Source: Loxodes magnus (lineage: Eukaryota; Ciliophora; Karyorelictea; Loxodida; Loxodidae). From it: 64,000 nt of DNA. This document shows, piece after piece, positions 12,247 to 24,031 of this stretch. The position numbers were made by a program, and so were the translations under genes. Position 1 is the first letter of the stretch. Every line of letters starts with the position of its first letter. The notes under the pieces were generated by a model. The model did not search any database. It was not told where the DNA came from and worked only from the letters and a program-made list of their open reading frames with translations. The stretch is taken from NCBI GenBank assembly GCA_946699065.1, contig CAMPDV010001084.1:1-64000 (forward strand), in the 5' to 3' direction.

Positions 12247-13047
12247 TCACGTCCATATCCACATCGGATTACTTTTTTTTAACAGCTTTTCCTCTGTTAC
12301 TATTAGTAGGATATTTCTGTATGCTGCTGAAACTTCATTTTTTAAACAGTATCCATCCCATTTCTTGCTCTAAAAAGTTATTTTTACCTTTTTATTATAA
12401 TCCAAGTTCTACCCATAAATTCTCCTAGAAGAGTCGTGAAAGAGGAGTTAACTTCAGTATAATTTATAATTTTGTTTTTCCTTTACTATCTTAGCGATAT
12501 ATCTTCTGTGCCTCTAATTACCTCCAATAATCTCTTTATTGAGAGAGAAATCTCTTACAGTTTGGTAAAGATACCATCCACTTCCACAATTGAAGTATTG
12601 CTTTTTCGACACCTTACTTTGCTTGCAGGTTGGTTTAGCTAATAGGGATGATACTCTTATTTCAATCTCTAGCGGATACGTTAGAGTAAGTAGGGAGATA
12701 CCTTAAAATCTTTTTTTGTACCACAAGGAAGCCAATCCCTTGCTCCAGAATGCTTCTCTAATATTATGATTCTTCTTGGTCAAGTTGAGCTCAACCAATA
12801 ATCTCTAGACTTCCCTCTTCAGATCAATCTTAACAAATTTAAGTTCCTAATTTAAATCGGCAAACCTACTCTGTCCTTAGAAATTTCTAGACTTGAGTAA
12901 ATAAATTTCTTGTTGCAGCTCATCTAAGCTAAAGAATAAGCTACTCCTTATATCTGGAGCTGGATAAGAAGAACTCTCTGCTATCAGAGCAGATATTTAT
13001 TGCTTCTTGAATGACTGCTCTTATTCTTATGGAACTCTAGAAGACAT
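12247..13047 (-). CDS. ORF1-like protein with decayed zinc knuckle, 266 aa
   Basis: Open from ATG 13047 (MSSRVPQEQEQSFKKQ) to TGA 12247, 801 nt, with one further TGA read as Trp (KLYWSQL). It has a Ser-rich start, then a coiled coil (LDELQQEIYLLKSRN.. LKREVQRLLVELNLTKK). YFNCGSGWYLYQT stands where the family zinc knuckle belongs, keeping one Cys and with Tyr replacing a Cys and the His. It ends NPMWIWT. Same length as the intact member at 22 kb. Probably an ageing copy of the stand-alone family that has lost zinc binding but not yet the frame. Confidence 0.5.
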
Positions 13048-13339
13048 AGTCGTATTCTTCTAGGACTAGAGGAGGAAAATTACTTTTTTCTTTGAGATTC
13101 ACACCTTCTTCTCTTTTCTTTGCCGATTTGGTAGTTAAAAATAATTTGAATAGACTTAAGATTTTTTAAATAGAATTATGCAATAAAGCTAAAATAGCTA
13201 ATCTATCACCTTGCTCATAGCAAATAGTTAAAAATAAATAAAGCAGCAAAGAATTAGCAATAACTGTAAAACTAGATTGTATCAAAAGATTAAATAGATT
13301 ATTTATTATTATACTACAATATTATAAAAATATTCAGAA

Positions 13340-13620
13340 TTTAAATAGGGTGGAAAGCCCTTTCCTTCGGATGCTGCTTGGAGACCCAGCAAGGCATCTA
13401 AAAAATGAGCGCAGACGGAGGATAAATCGGAGGAAGACAAACCAATGATAAGAGAAAGAAGATGTGACTAGCTGGAGAACTCTGAATGCCAGGAGGAAAC
13501 TTTCTTCATCATAGGTAGGGGCAATGTACCTGTAATCGCATATTGCATCCTATGCTTTGGAAGGAAAAATTACAGGGATGTACTGCAGGAAGAGAAAACA
13601 AGGATAGAGAGACATAAATT
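13340..13620. other. GC-richer island, no gene recognised
   Basis: In a window that is mostly A and T, this 280-bp stretch is clearly richer in G and C (for example 'ctttccttcggatgctgctt' and 'cccagcaaggcatc'). It contains an imperfect inverted repeat gatgc..gcatc around 13378-13408. It ends in a T9 run beside the hairpin at 13652, in the position of the 5' flank of an ORF1-type element on the minus strand. I see no coding frame. Confidence 0.35.
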
Positions 13621-13651
13621 TTTTTTTCGACCTTAAATAAAATTAATTTAA

Positions 13652-13719
13652 AGAGCTGCACACCAATTTATTTATTTATTATATTGAATTATTTATTAAA
13701 CGAGAGTGCTACGCGCTCT
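13652..13719 (+). repeat. terminal hairpin motif, copy 1 (interrupted)
   Basis: AGAGCTGCACACCAA is followed by about 30 AT bases and then CGAGAGTGCTACGCGCTCT. These are the two arms of the hairpin found intact at 21688, 47390 and 52784, here split by an AT insertion in the loop. The left neighbour 'aaataaaattaatttaaag' is identical to that of the 52.8-kb copy. Confidence 0.7.
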
Positions 13720-14479
13720 TTATAATCCAATTTATTTTATTTTTATTCTGGAAATTTATTTTTGTCAGAGGAAATAAAAATGTCGTCCTCTCTATGCAAA
13801 ATAAAGCAGAGAGAATTAATACCATTTTTGAACAATCTCATAGAACATTCTTGTCATCTATACAAAATAGCGCTCTATAATTCAATTTATTTATTTTTCA
13901 AGCTTCTTACCATTTTTATTCTGATAAAAATTATTGATAATATTAAAAAAAGGAAGAAATAGTAAAAATTAAAAAGAAATATAGCTGTAGGAATGAAAAG
14001 AGAATAAAGATAAACTATAATGCAATATATTATTATAAATTTAAGGATAGAAATTTTACAATCCTTACAAAGAAAGTACTAATGACCAACCAATAAATGA
14101 AAGTAGCAATCACAAACGAGAAAAATTTTTATTAGAACACAGAAAACTTTTGAAGTTAGGTGAAATGAAGTTGAAATATTTACAAAAAGACAAAAATTTA
14201 ATTTATCTTTATTATTATAAAGAGTTCTATCTTATAATTCCCAGTCTTTTACTTTTTCTTACAGTTAGAACTAAAAGCTTAAATATAATAAGCGAAAAAT
14301 TAAATTTTAAGTCTAATATCTTAGTGATAATTTAGTTAATTTTAAAAAACATAAAAATTTGCTAAAAATAAGTATTTATAATTATAGATATGAAATAAAA
14401 TCGATATTAAATAAAGAAATATAAATTTATTATTGGTTCCTTAGAGAGATTTAATATATAACAAGATGTTAATATTGAT

Positions 14480-16560
14480 CTTAGTATAATTATTTAAATT
14501 TAGAAATCTTATTTAATTAATTTCAACTGAGTGATGAAAAATATAGATTAACTCAAATAAATAAGAATTCTTCCAATTTACAAAAAAAAGATAAAAGAAT
14601 GATTGGAAGAATTGAAGACCAATTTCACTCATGAGCGTAATTTTAAAAATACATGATAAAATATTAACTTAAAGGCTCTATGATTATATTTATAGCGTAA
14701 AATTATACATCCCTTTTAATAGGATATTAAAGATTAGAAATTATGCATTATGTTTGAACTTTTTAGTCAATTTTTGATTTACATACATATTATTCTAGCG
14801 ATGTAGAAAAGATGCTTGACACTATTAATAGAAGTCTATTGCTTAATCACTTAAGTAGAATGAAACTACCTCTTGTCCTAATAAACTACTTTAAATAATT
14901 TTATCATAGTCTAGATATTAAGATTATCTAGACGGTATACTTTCAATAAATTTATTATATAGATATGAAGTATTGTAAGGAAGCTTACATTGTCCTGTTC
15001 TAGCTATTATCTTCTTATTGCTGTCAGATAATTAGCAACTTATTAAAAACTATTTATCTTTAAAATCTGTAGACATGTATATGCTAATAAAGCTTGGACA
15101 GATGATTTGGTATTAATTTCTAATGAAGATTATATAGTTTATTGATTAAAGCAACATGTAAAGTATTTGGATGAGCAAAGTTGAACATTAGTGTTAGTAT
15201 GAGTATATCTGTTTTAGAACTATAAATTAAAAGCAAGAAAACTTTTATGTTACATAAGTTCGAACAATTAGCAAATATAAATATCTAAGAAGTTAATTTA
15301 CTTGGAATATACTTTTCATGAAAATTAATATTTTAAAGTTTATTACTAAGAAATATTGTCAAAATATAAGAAATATGCTAATGGATTAATATTAAAGTAG
15401 TCAGATATTAGAATATCACTCTTTAATAGAATATGGTTCAGAAAATATTCTATGAGCACTTCTACGGGGAATTGGAAAAATAAAGAAAGATATGCATAAT
15501 AGTTAAAACATAGTAAGATGTGCATTATAAAGTCCAAACTAAACATTTAACGAATCATGCTTCATAGACTTAAATTGACTATCTTGATACTACATAACTA
15601 TGAGATATTAAAAGCTTTATTAAAATTATGATAAGCAATGTAAATAAATCCTGACTTTTATATTACTTTGATATTTAACAAAGCAAAGTTTGCTAGTCTG
15701 AGATATTTTAAAAACTTGGAGTAATTAACTTAATATTTTGAAATAGATGTATAGAATATTGAAGACCTTAAAAACTCTTGTAAACAATTTAGGATAAAAT
15801 AAGGGAAAATTTATTTTAGATTCTGCATAAGATCAATCTAACCACACATTTTAACTTTAAAAATATGATTATTAAACAAGATAATTTCCAGATTATACAC
15901 TAAATAAATTGATGATTAGAGAAATAGTTTCTATATACAAATTTAGAGTATATTGCTATTATTTCTAATATGCCTTATAATAAAGACACTTCAAAATTAC
16001 TGAGATTTGCTTCTGTGGAGACTTAGATAGCTTTGTGCATATTTAATCATAAACTCTGCAAGATTTTATTTAGGAATTACAAGACTTAAAAAATTATGAT
16101 TTACTAAAGATGTTAACATACAATCAAATCTATCTTAGTCTTAAAATTTCCTACTTAAAAGCAGTTGAAAGAAATCTATTTTAGAATTAAAAGCTATCAT
16201 TAAAAGTTCCTTAGAAGAAGAGTTTAAATTATCGAGTGAAATGATGAACTATTACAATAATAGAATTATCTGGACAAAATTGAAGCAGTAGAAGAAAAAT
16301 AAGAATATTAAGTAAAGTAGTACTGATGATCAAAATGTAAATAAATTGTGTTATTATCTATTTGAAAATATATTAAAAGCATATTAATTGATATTATTAT
16401 AAGAATTATTTTAGTTATTCTATATCTTTTCTTAAAAGTCAAACTTTCCAATTTATGAGTCATCTTCCTTTTTGCTATTTCATATATTAAGATATTTATG
16501 GATTTTCGCTTCAATTTTAGTGAGCTTCAAGAAATTTTTTCAATCCTTCTAATATCTTTT
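14480..16560 (+). mobile_element. 5'-truncated, decayed LINE (RT fragment)
   Basis: Reverse-transcriptase blocks are readable in changing frames: NDWKNWRPISLMS near 14590, SDVEKMLDTINRSLLLNHLSRMKLP near 14800-14870 and AWTDDLVLIS near 15090, where the usual F/YADD is TDD. The TDD is shared with the LINE at 62.6-64 kb (GWTDDLILLS), so it looks like a family trait. The 3' end approaches 'ataacgaaaaataaagc' at about 16590. Many indels make it inactive. It is repeated almost exactly at 53520-55620 as part of the segmental duplication. Confidence 0.75.
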
Positions 16561-16810
16561 TGTTACAAATATATAACGAAAAATAAAGCTTAAAACACTA
16601 TATTAATATATTATCTTTTTTAAAGTAACTTTCTTAGATACAAATAATCCTATATTTCTAATTATAACTATTAAAGCTTAAAACATCCTCAAAGTCTCTA
16701 TTTAGTAAGTATGATAAATTAATAATCTTAATTATGTAGATTATAGTGCTTTAATACCATGCTATTATATTAATATTACTATTACTATTTATTTCCTTTA
16801 TAATCAAAAG

Positions 16811-16882
16811 TGCGCTATCCGGGACTCGAACCCGGGTCAACTGCTTGGAAGGCAGTTATCCTAACCACTAGACTAATAGCGC
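16811..16882 (-). tRNA. tRNA-Gly(TCC)
   Basis: Cloverleaf with 7-bp acceptor GCGCTAT/ATAGCGC, anticodon stem ACTGC/GCAGT enclosing CTTCCAA (anticodon TCC), T arm CCGGG-TTCGAGT-CCCGG, discriminator A and no encoded CCA. Internal A box (TAGTCTAGTGGTTAGG) and B box (GGTTCGAGTCC) are canonical, and TTTT follows immediately as polymerase III terminator. It lies about 460 bp downstream of pseudokinase copy 3 on the same strand. Confidence 0.97.
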
Positions 16883-17341
16883 CTTAATAAGCAATAAATC
16901 AAAAGCTTTTAAACCAAATTTAAAGAAAATTAATAAGAAAATTTAAAGTATAGTTAATTATAATTTTATAATGAATATGCTTATATGTATAATGAAAATT
17001 GAAAATAGTAATTAATAAATCATTTAGTCAAATATAAATTTTCAGAGATTCCTACAAAATCTATTTTTAAATACGAAATTGAATAATTTTGCTTATAAAG
17101 TATTATTTAAAACTTAAACTAATCCTTTAATTATATAATCTTAATTTATTTCTTAGTTTCTAGCAAATTAACTGATTTGTAAATTTATAATACTAAAAGT
17201 GTTTTTTATATTTTAGTAGTCTTCTACTGGCTTATATCAATAATATCTTGTGAGTAATAAAGTTTATTTTAAAGGTTATAATAATATAATACTTAATATA
17301 GAAGATTAAGTTCAAATAGTTTTAGTTTTAACTCTTCTTCT

Positions 17342-19362
17342 TCACTTCTCTTATAATAATGATGTAGGTTAGTGAATTATATCAGCCTATGGTTTTCACT
17401 TCTATTTTATTTTATCTAACTAAATTATAAAAATATCTATATCTGGTCTTATTTTCTCGTCGAAAACTAAACATCTGTAAAATAGATCAACTAATAAAGC
17501 TTCTTGTTATATTTTGCTCGAAAACATAGGAATCATTTTATCGATATAAACTATTTACTTTAACTAAGAATCTTAAACTGGATAAAGAAATCCTTCGTTG
17601 AATATTTCTACTCCTATACAACCTAAAGATCAGATATCACTTTTTTTACTCACCCTCTTTTCAAATTATTCAGGAGCCATTCATTGATGTTCCCCTTTTT
17701 ATTCTATTGCTCTTAATCAGCTATCTTAATTAAATAATCCAAAAGTTAGTATTTTAGGACAATCTTAATCATCTAACAGAATATTAAGAGATTTTATTTC
17801 TTTATGAATTAAGTTTCTAGCGTGAATAGCCTATAAGCCTTCTGCTATTTAACTAAGTAAGTTAAGTTTCTTATAGTATCTTAATTTATAGTGACAGTTT
17901 TTGAATAACTGCTTTGTCTAAATAATTTAGAATAAACTTCCTTTATTCTAAAAATCAGTTAAAAGAGCTATTTCTTAAGTATCGACTGCAAATCCTATAA
18001 GTTTTTAAACACTTTAGCTATTTATTAAAATTAGTTCTTTGCATTCAAATCAGAACTAATCTATTATTTTATCGTTCTACTAGTTAAATACTTTAAACCC
18101 ATACATGCTTCCTTAGATACTAGCCAGATAAGTAGTTCCGAATTCATCACAAGCCAATTTCTATAATTCCTCTAGAAATTAATTGCTAGGAACTAAATCA
18201 CTATATTTCCATATTCTTACCTCACAATTACTATCTATTTACTATAGGAACTTCTTTATTTCTTCTTCTGTTATTCTATTAATTACTTAGTTTACTTAGA
18301 TTATTTCATTTGTAACTGTTAGTTTGGGAATTTAAAATTCAGGATTAAGATGTTTTGCTTTATGGAAACATTCGAGAGCTTCTTGATTCCTATTTATCTT
18401 TTGAAGACAAAAACCTTTATCATAATAAGCATCTGAGAAATTAGGATTTAGCTAGATAGCTGTGTTGAAACATTAGACAGCCTCAAGATAATTTCCTATT
18501 GTACAAAGAGATAAACCTTTATTTCTGAAATGATTTGGTTCAGTAGGGTCTAGTTTGATGGCTACATTGATACTTTCAATGGCTGCATAATGTTTTCCTA
18601 ACTTTTAAAGCGTAATTCCTTTATTACCATGAGCACCTGCATCATTTGGATCCAGTTTAAGAACTTTATTATAACACTATATAGCTTCATTGTATTTACC
18701 TAATTATTCAAGTGCAATTGATTTATTAAAATGAGCAGTAATCACATTTGGGTTTAATTTGAGAGCTATGTCAAAGCTTTGGATTGCTTCGCTGTATTAT
18801 CCTTGTGAAAAGAAATTTACTCCTTTATTACAATGAGTATCTGAGTTATTAGGATCTAGTTTGAGGGCTTAATCGTAGCTCTACATAGCTTCTTTGTATT
18901 TTAATAATTTTTTAAATATATTTCCTTTATTTAAATGTGGCTAAACCATATTAGGATCAAGTTTGAGAGCTATATTGTAGCTCTGGATTGCTTCTATGTA
19001 TTTTCCTAACTTTTCCAGTATAAGTCCTTATTGCAATGAGTAGCTGCTTTATTAGGATCTAGTTTAAGAGCGATATCGTAACTATTTAGTGCTTCGATGT
19101 TTTTACCTAACTCTTCCAGTGTTACTCCTTTATTGTAATGAGCAACTTCATAATTTGGATTGAGTTTGATAGCTGTATCGTAACTCTAGATTGCTTCATC
19201 GCGTTTTCCTAATTTACTTAAAGTAACTCCTTTAAAGCAATGAGCAACAACATCATTAGGATTGAGTATAAGCGCTATATTGAAATACTCTATAGCTTCA
19301 ATATAATTTGCTTGGTTTGCTAACTTAATCCCTTATCTATTATATTAATCAGATTGAGACAT
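17342..19362 (-). CDS. TPR-repeat pseudokinase, copy 3 (one-base deletion)
   Basis: The shortest full member, with about 9 TPR units, the linker and the kinase-like domain (HKE, TFG-type loop, WMAPE and SDIWSLG with TGA as Trp), stopping ..SLLQEK-TGA at 17342. At 19026 the repeat mark reads 'ccttattg' instead of 'cctttattg'. The spacing drops to 101 and the length to 2021 nt, a frameshift in the second TPR from the start. The upstream region differs from the conserved 5' module of copies 1, 2, 4 and 5. It forms a head-to-head inverted pair with copy 4. Confidence 0.78.
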
Positions 19363-19559
19363 TTTATATTTTGGTAACTAATAATGAATGATAGAAGGTT
19401 TAATAGTTATTATGTAATTTAATTATTTAATTCTAAGTATTTAATCATTAATATACTCTATTTATTTTAAACCCTTTATTTTGCTTTTTATGTGCTTCAC
19501 TATATTATTATTATTATTATAAACTAAAAGTAATAAAAAAGTTCTGCCTCCCCTGGGAT

Positions 19560-20312
19560 CTCAACCAGGTACGTGCTGCCATTTGGTTTCGTGGATGGAT
19601 ACCACGACCATTTTTTCCTTGTGGATGGTGTCCACATTTCGTGCTCTGGTTTTGCAAAAATTCTTCTTTTAAAAACTCCTTACTAGTTTATATAAAGTCA
19701 GTTGATTTCCTTTCATCTTTTATTTTCTTCTTTTTTTATGAGGATTTTTCATTCCCTACAATATTTTAGTAAATGTCACTTCGATTTGCAATAAAAGCAA
19801 CTTTTAACTTAGTTTTACTCTTTTCTTTTTGGAAGAATTTTTTTCTCTAGGACTCCAATTCGTTTTAATATTTCTTAGTTTGAACCTTCTTCATAGTTCA
19901 TGCGATTTTGTTAAACTTTAGGTGATTGATCTTCGATTATCATTCTATTTGATGTCTTAAAACTTTTTTACGATTATAAATACAATTCTTGCTCACTTAT
20001 TACTTTTTTTTCTATTAGTTAATTTTTTTAATATTACTATTTCGTTATTTAAATCTTCAATTTCATTCATAAAATTGCGAATTCTCTCTCCTTAATTGAA
20101 TATAATTTCGTCAAAGTCAGATATTCTTTTATTTAGTTCCTAATATTGCTCCATTGTTATTAATACTGTTTTAGTTTAGTTCTCTTCCTTCTCTAGAATA
20201 CCCACTATGATCTTACCTTGGGAGGAAGAGCTCGATTCGTTCAATTTTTCTTATTGTCTAATAGCCTTAGCTGCTTTCTTTCTAATCTTTCTGGCTTAGT
20301 TCTTAGACATTC
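19560..20312 (-). pseudogene. zinc-knuckle ORF1-like gene with frameshift
   Basis: It starts MSKNQARKIRKKAAKAIRQQ at 20312 and carries a coiled coil FNQGERIRNFMNEIEDLNNE that aligns with FNQGEIIRELMNYIEDQNNE of the 39-kb copy. The zinc knuckle CFYCKSKWHLLKYC (CX2CX4HX4C, Trp encoded by TGA) is in the +1 frame relative to the start, so one indel separates them. The 3' end ('caaccaggta', near 19567) is shared with the 38.77-kb copy, marking a common element end. Confidence 0.55.
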
Positions 20313-20339
20313 TTATTGACTACTCCATTTTTTTTATTA

Positions 20340-21240
20340 ATTTAGCTTTAAATTACTTAAATATAATAAGCTTTTCATCTTCTTAATAGTCTTAATTAAG
20401 CATGAAACATATTATATAAATAAAAAGGAACCTAAGAAACTATTCACCTAAAGCCAATCTCCTAACTACCAATAAGATACATTTATTTAAATTTATTTGT
20501 TATAGGCTGACAATAAAAACTATAGGTACCAGTAACAACAATTAGTTCAGTAGATAAACAGTCTAGATTTATAAATTAACTAACTCTAAATTATAATTAA
20601 ATATTCTATTCAGATTTTAGCTTAAAAGCTTCTACACATCTAGTTAACTAAAAATTTAAAACAACAGAAGAAAAAAAATATCAGAAATTCAAAATCTCCA
20701 TTAAATAAACTACAACCAAGTTATGACTAAAGCTATATACAATCCAAACGATATTGAGTAATCATATTAAAATATTAATCAACCATAAAAATTAGATAGT
20801 TAATCAACTAATAAAAAGAAGATCTATTATGCACTGATTCTGTAGAAAACTAGGACACATAAAAAATTCCTTTTGAGATTTTAAAAAGTGTAAAAAGGAG
20901 AAAATTAAAATTTATGATACGCCTAACCAGATTTACTGTATATTTAAAGGTGAGTTGTATAGAAGAAAAATGATTGCTGAAGAAAATTACTAGAGTAAAT
21001 AGTAGATACTTAAAGAAGAAGAATCAAGCAAATGTTTGAAAGGACTAATATTAGAGTAAAATACCTATGATAAAGAAAGGTTAAACTAACAGCAAAAGAT
21101 ACGCCATTCAGGAATTTGAACCTGGAAAAGAAATGGATTCTTGGGACTTTTATAAACTAATAAGAAACAAGCCAAATAAAGACGACGTCATATTAATAAA
21201 TTACCATAAATAGTCAATTTTATTATATATTTTTTAAAAC
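20340..21240. other. AT-rich spacer, possible ORF1-like traces
   Basis: No complete gene. On the plus strand near 20835 HWFCRKLGHIKNSF resembles a zinc knuckle that has lost its two outer Cys, followed by a Lys/Glu-rich frame. Too decayed to call. Confidence 0.25.
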
Positions 21241-21274
21241 CGCCATAGTTGTTCGAAGGTGAACAACAAGGTCA

Positions 21275-21492
21275 TCTTCATCAGAGGTTGGGGAAGTTAA
21301 GTACCCATAATTGACTTTATGTCTTCCTCTGCTTTGGTTTAACCTCGAGACATAAGATTCTTAGACCTTCGACACTGGCTTGGCTTCGTTTATTTTTAAT
21401 TCTGGAACTAAAAAGAAATAATATTGCGAGCTTCATCAGAGGTGGGGAATTTAAGTACCCATAATTGACACATGTCGTCCTCTGCTTTGGTG
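21275..21492. repeat. two direct copies of a 65-bp sequence
   Basis: The block beginning 'cttcatcagaggttgggg', running through 'aagtacccataattgac' and ending 'cctctgctttgg', occurs at about 21277-21341 and 21428-21492. The GC content is higher than the surroundings. No frame or RNA family is recognised. Confidence 0.7.
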
Positions 21493-21555
21493 ATGCAATG
21501 AGACACAATCCTGCCATGTCCTTGAACCTCCAATAAGTATTAAAGATTACGAGTA

Positions 21556-21685
21556 TTCTAAAATTATATCAGTATTGAACATTTTTATCAGTACTGAATA
21601 ATTATACCAGTATTGAACAAGGTTTATCAGTATCTGATAATTTTATCAGTAACAAACATTCTTGTCAGTATGGAACATTTTTTTT
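21556..21685. repeat. minisatellite of about 20-bp units
   Basis: Six imperfect units built on ATCAGTATTGAACATTTTT: variants read ATCAGTACTGAATAATTAT, ACCAGTATTGAACAAGGTTT, ATCAGTATCTGATAATTTT, ATCAGTAACAAACATTCTT and GTCAGTATGGAACATTTTT. The array abuts the hairpin motif at 21688. Confidence 0.8.
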
Positions 21686-21687
21686 AA

Positions 21688-21721
21688 AGAGCTGCGCACC
21701 AACGAGAGTGCTACGCGCTCT
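21688..21721 (+). repeat. terminal hairpin motif, copy 2 (intact)
   Basis: AGAGCTGCGCACC, an AACGAGA loop and GTGCTACGCGCTCT can fold into a stem: AGAGC pairs with GCTCT and GCAC with GTGC, with a small internal bulge. It follows a T-rich run and TTTAA exactly as in the other copies. Confidence 0.75.
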
Positions 21722-21953
21722 ATAATAAAATTAATTAATTAATTTATTAATTTATTATAAACTAATATAATACTAAAGTTATAAATAATTAATGAAATCA
21801 CCTATAAAATAAGTTAGAAGGTTCTTAAATTAAGCAAATAAATAATAACAGCTATATAATAATTATTATTAACTACTTAAAATAATTTATCCTTATAAAA
21901 AAAGTTAAAAAGCTTTGTTAAAGCCTTAGTAGTCAGCCATCTGACCTATTCTA

Positions 21954-22754
21954 TCAGCTTGTCTCTATTAGTTTGTCTTGAATTCCTACTAGGCTTAGTT
22001 AGGCGGTGTAGCACTTCATTAGTGCACCATCCTTTAATATTCTGAATAGTTTTGATTTTGTAAGTAGCGTTCCTAATTATTTATCCAAGGATTAAGATTT
22101 GAATTAAAGAATTTTTTTTCTATAAATGTTTCCGCTTTATGTTGGATATATCCTAAATAGTTTTCTAAAAATATCTTATTTATTCTTTCTTTAAATTTCG
22201 CTTAGTTAGTAGCAGTATTTTCATTGGTGTTATTTATTGCACACGTAGCATTTTATTCTTCTTTTAAACTATTATTCCTGTAACACTTATTTAATTTAAA
22301 TTTACTACTTATTTTAAATAAACGTTTACTGTTTATTTTAATTTGAGGCTTCATTTTCTATTTCCATAGGATCTGATTAATTCTGTTAAATCGAAAATGG
22401 CGTAACCTGAATTTATTATTAAATTTAAAGAATTCTTTGTTCCAGTTTGTTTTCTATTTCTTATGATTATTAATATTGTTTCTCAAGTAAAGACGTTATT
22501 AGTTTTTCTAATTTTTCTACTTTATCAGTGAGGTATCTATTTTTAAACATAAACTCTTTTAATGACTTAGATAATATTTCTATTTGAGTTTGTGTCGGAA
22601 GTTTTTTTAATTCTGGATTTCCAAGTGGTTAATGTTCGTCATATCAATCATATTTCTCACTTTCACTCATTGTAATTATTTCGCTTTTTTATTTTTTAGA
22701 GAATTTTCCTGTTTAAATGTTTTGTTCAAAGTTCTGTTATTTCTTAGAAGCCAT
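21954..22754 (-). CDS. stand-alone coiled-coil/zinc-knuckle protein, 266 aa
   Basis: Intact 801-nt frame from ATG 22754 (MASKKQQNFEQN) to TGA 21954. It has a Ser/Glu-rich start and a coiled coil (FMFKNRYLTDKVEKLEKLITSL). A Gln-rich spacer follows, encoded largely by TAA/TAG. Then comes CYVCNKQHQWKYC, a zinc knuckle of the variant spacing CX2CX3HX4C, and a basic C-terminus ending IQDKLIETS. Trp is TGA in both cases seen (YDWYDE, HQWKYC). ORF1/gag-like with no linked reverse transcriptase, yet open throughout, so either recently mobile or kept for a host role. Confidence 0.65.
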
Positions 22755-22759
22755 TTTAT

Positions 22760-23947
22760 ATATATAATAATAAGGAGGCACTTTATAGTATATAAGTTAA
22801 TATAAGGAAGTGGTATAGTAATGAAAGGAATTGAGTTATATAAATAAAGAATAATGAAAATTAATAATTATAAGGTTATAGTTGTTTAACTTAATAATAA
22901 CTAAGTATTTTATCTATAAAATTAAGTAAGACAGCTTTTTAAAACAACCTAATGGTTATAAATTAGGACTTCAAACTTAGTAGGTATTTATTTAGTAATA
23001 TTAGTAATATTAGGGATATTAAGAGGAATGGATATACATATAAAGGATTATTAAATGAAAGTATAATATATGAAAGAGATAAAGCTTAATATAGATTAAT
23101 ATAGATATTAGTTAAAATATAGGATAATAAGGTGTAATAAGTATAATAGGTGATAGAATATGTTTTATAAGTATGAAATAGGATAATTTTAATATTATAG
23201 TTGAATAATAGTAAGGGTTTATTTTAACTGGCTAATTAATTATTTACAACAATAAGTCTTAACTTAATTAAGCTACTAATTAAGTTATATTATTTTAATT
23301 AAGTAGCTATTTGGAACCACTAATTACTCTTTGTCAAGCTTAGAAATAAAGACTAGTTTATCTACTATGTTTTTAATAAAAAGGCTTATAATAAAGCATT
23401 TAGTAGATAGGAAGATTAAATATCTAGTAATTTTAGTTAAACTTTCACATTTAGTATCTATATTCAATCATCCATCAAACACTTAACTCACATTACTAAT
23501 AACTAACCTATTAATTCTAAACTAATACCTACATTTATTATTAGTAAGTTAGCTTAACTTTCACCTAAATAAATCATTAGCTAAAGCAACTAGTTTAATA
23601 AAGCAATACTGAAGTATAAGAGTAAACAAGTAGAAAATAAAGAAGCAAATAGTTTAGTAAATACTAAATAATACTTAATAGTTATAATCAATAAATCAGA
23701 TAATTTAACTTTAAATTAAAATCAATACTTAGAATATTAAACATTAATCTATTCAACTAATTAGTACATTCAAACTACCACATTCTAAATTACTACTATT
23801 AAAAGTATTCATTAGTATATCAAATTACCAACAAGAAACATTTAATCCTATAAATATTATTAAACCAACCATAATCAAAACAAATATTTAAAACTTAAAA
23901 AGCTAATTAATTTCAATTAAGAAACTAAATTAAATAAAACTTTTAAA
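22760..23947. other. intergenic, AT-rich
   Basis: No gene found. From about 23770 to 24031 the sequence resembles 31525-31773 ('cattctaaattactactatt', 'catttaatcctataaatatt'), i.e. shared 5' flank of pseudokinase copies 4 and 5. Confidence 0.5.
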
Positions 23948-24031
23948 CTAAAACCATTAAAAGCTAAAATAATTAAATTAATAACTATAAAAAGCTTTTA
24001 TTATTACTAAATTATTATTAACATTTATAAA

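Larger units (their letters stand above)
13760..18250. repeat. segmental duplication, arm A (partner 52830-57240)
   Basis: About 4.4 kb recurs in the same orientation at 52830-57240 with only scattered substitutions and small indels. It holds a LINE relic, a tRNA-Gly and the 3' part of a TPR-pseudokinase gene. Identical long stretches run from about 13960 through 16560, then through the tRNA and into the kinase domain. Left edge: the hairpin motif. Right edge: where copy 7 of the kinase gene is cut off at about 57240. Confidence 0.85.

Noticed and set aside
16308-16514. Identical small ORF at 16308-16514 and 55366-55572 as a conserved small protein gene
   Set aside because: It is identical because the two places belong to the recent segmental duplication. 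It lies antisense in the 3' end of a LINE relic.
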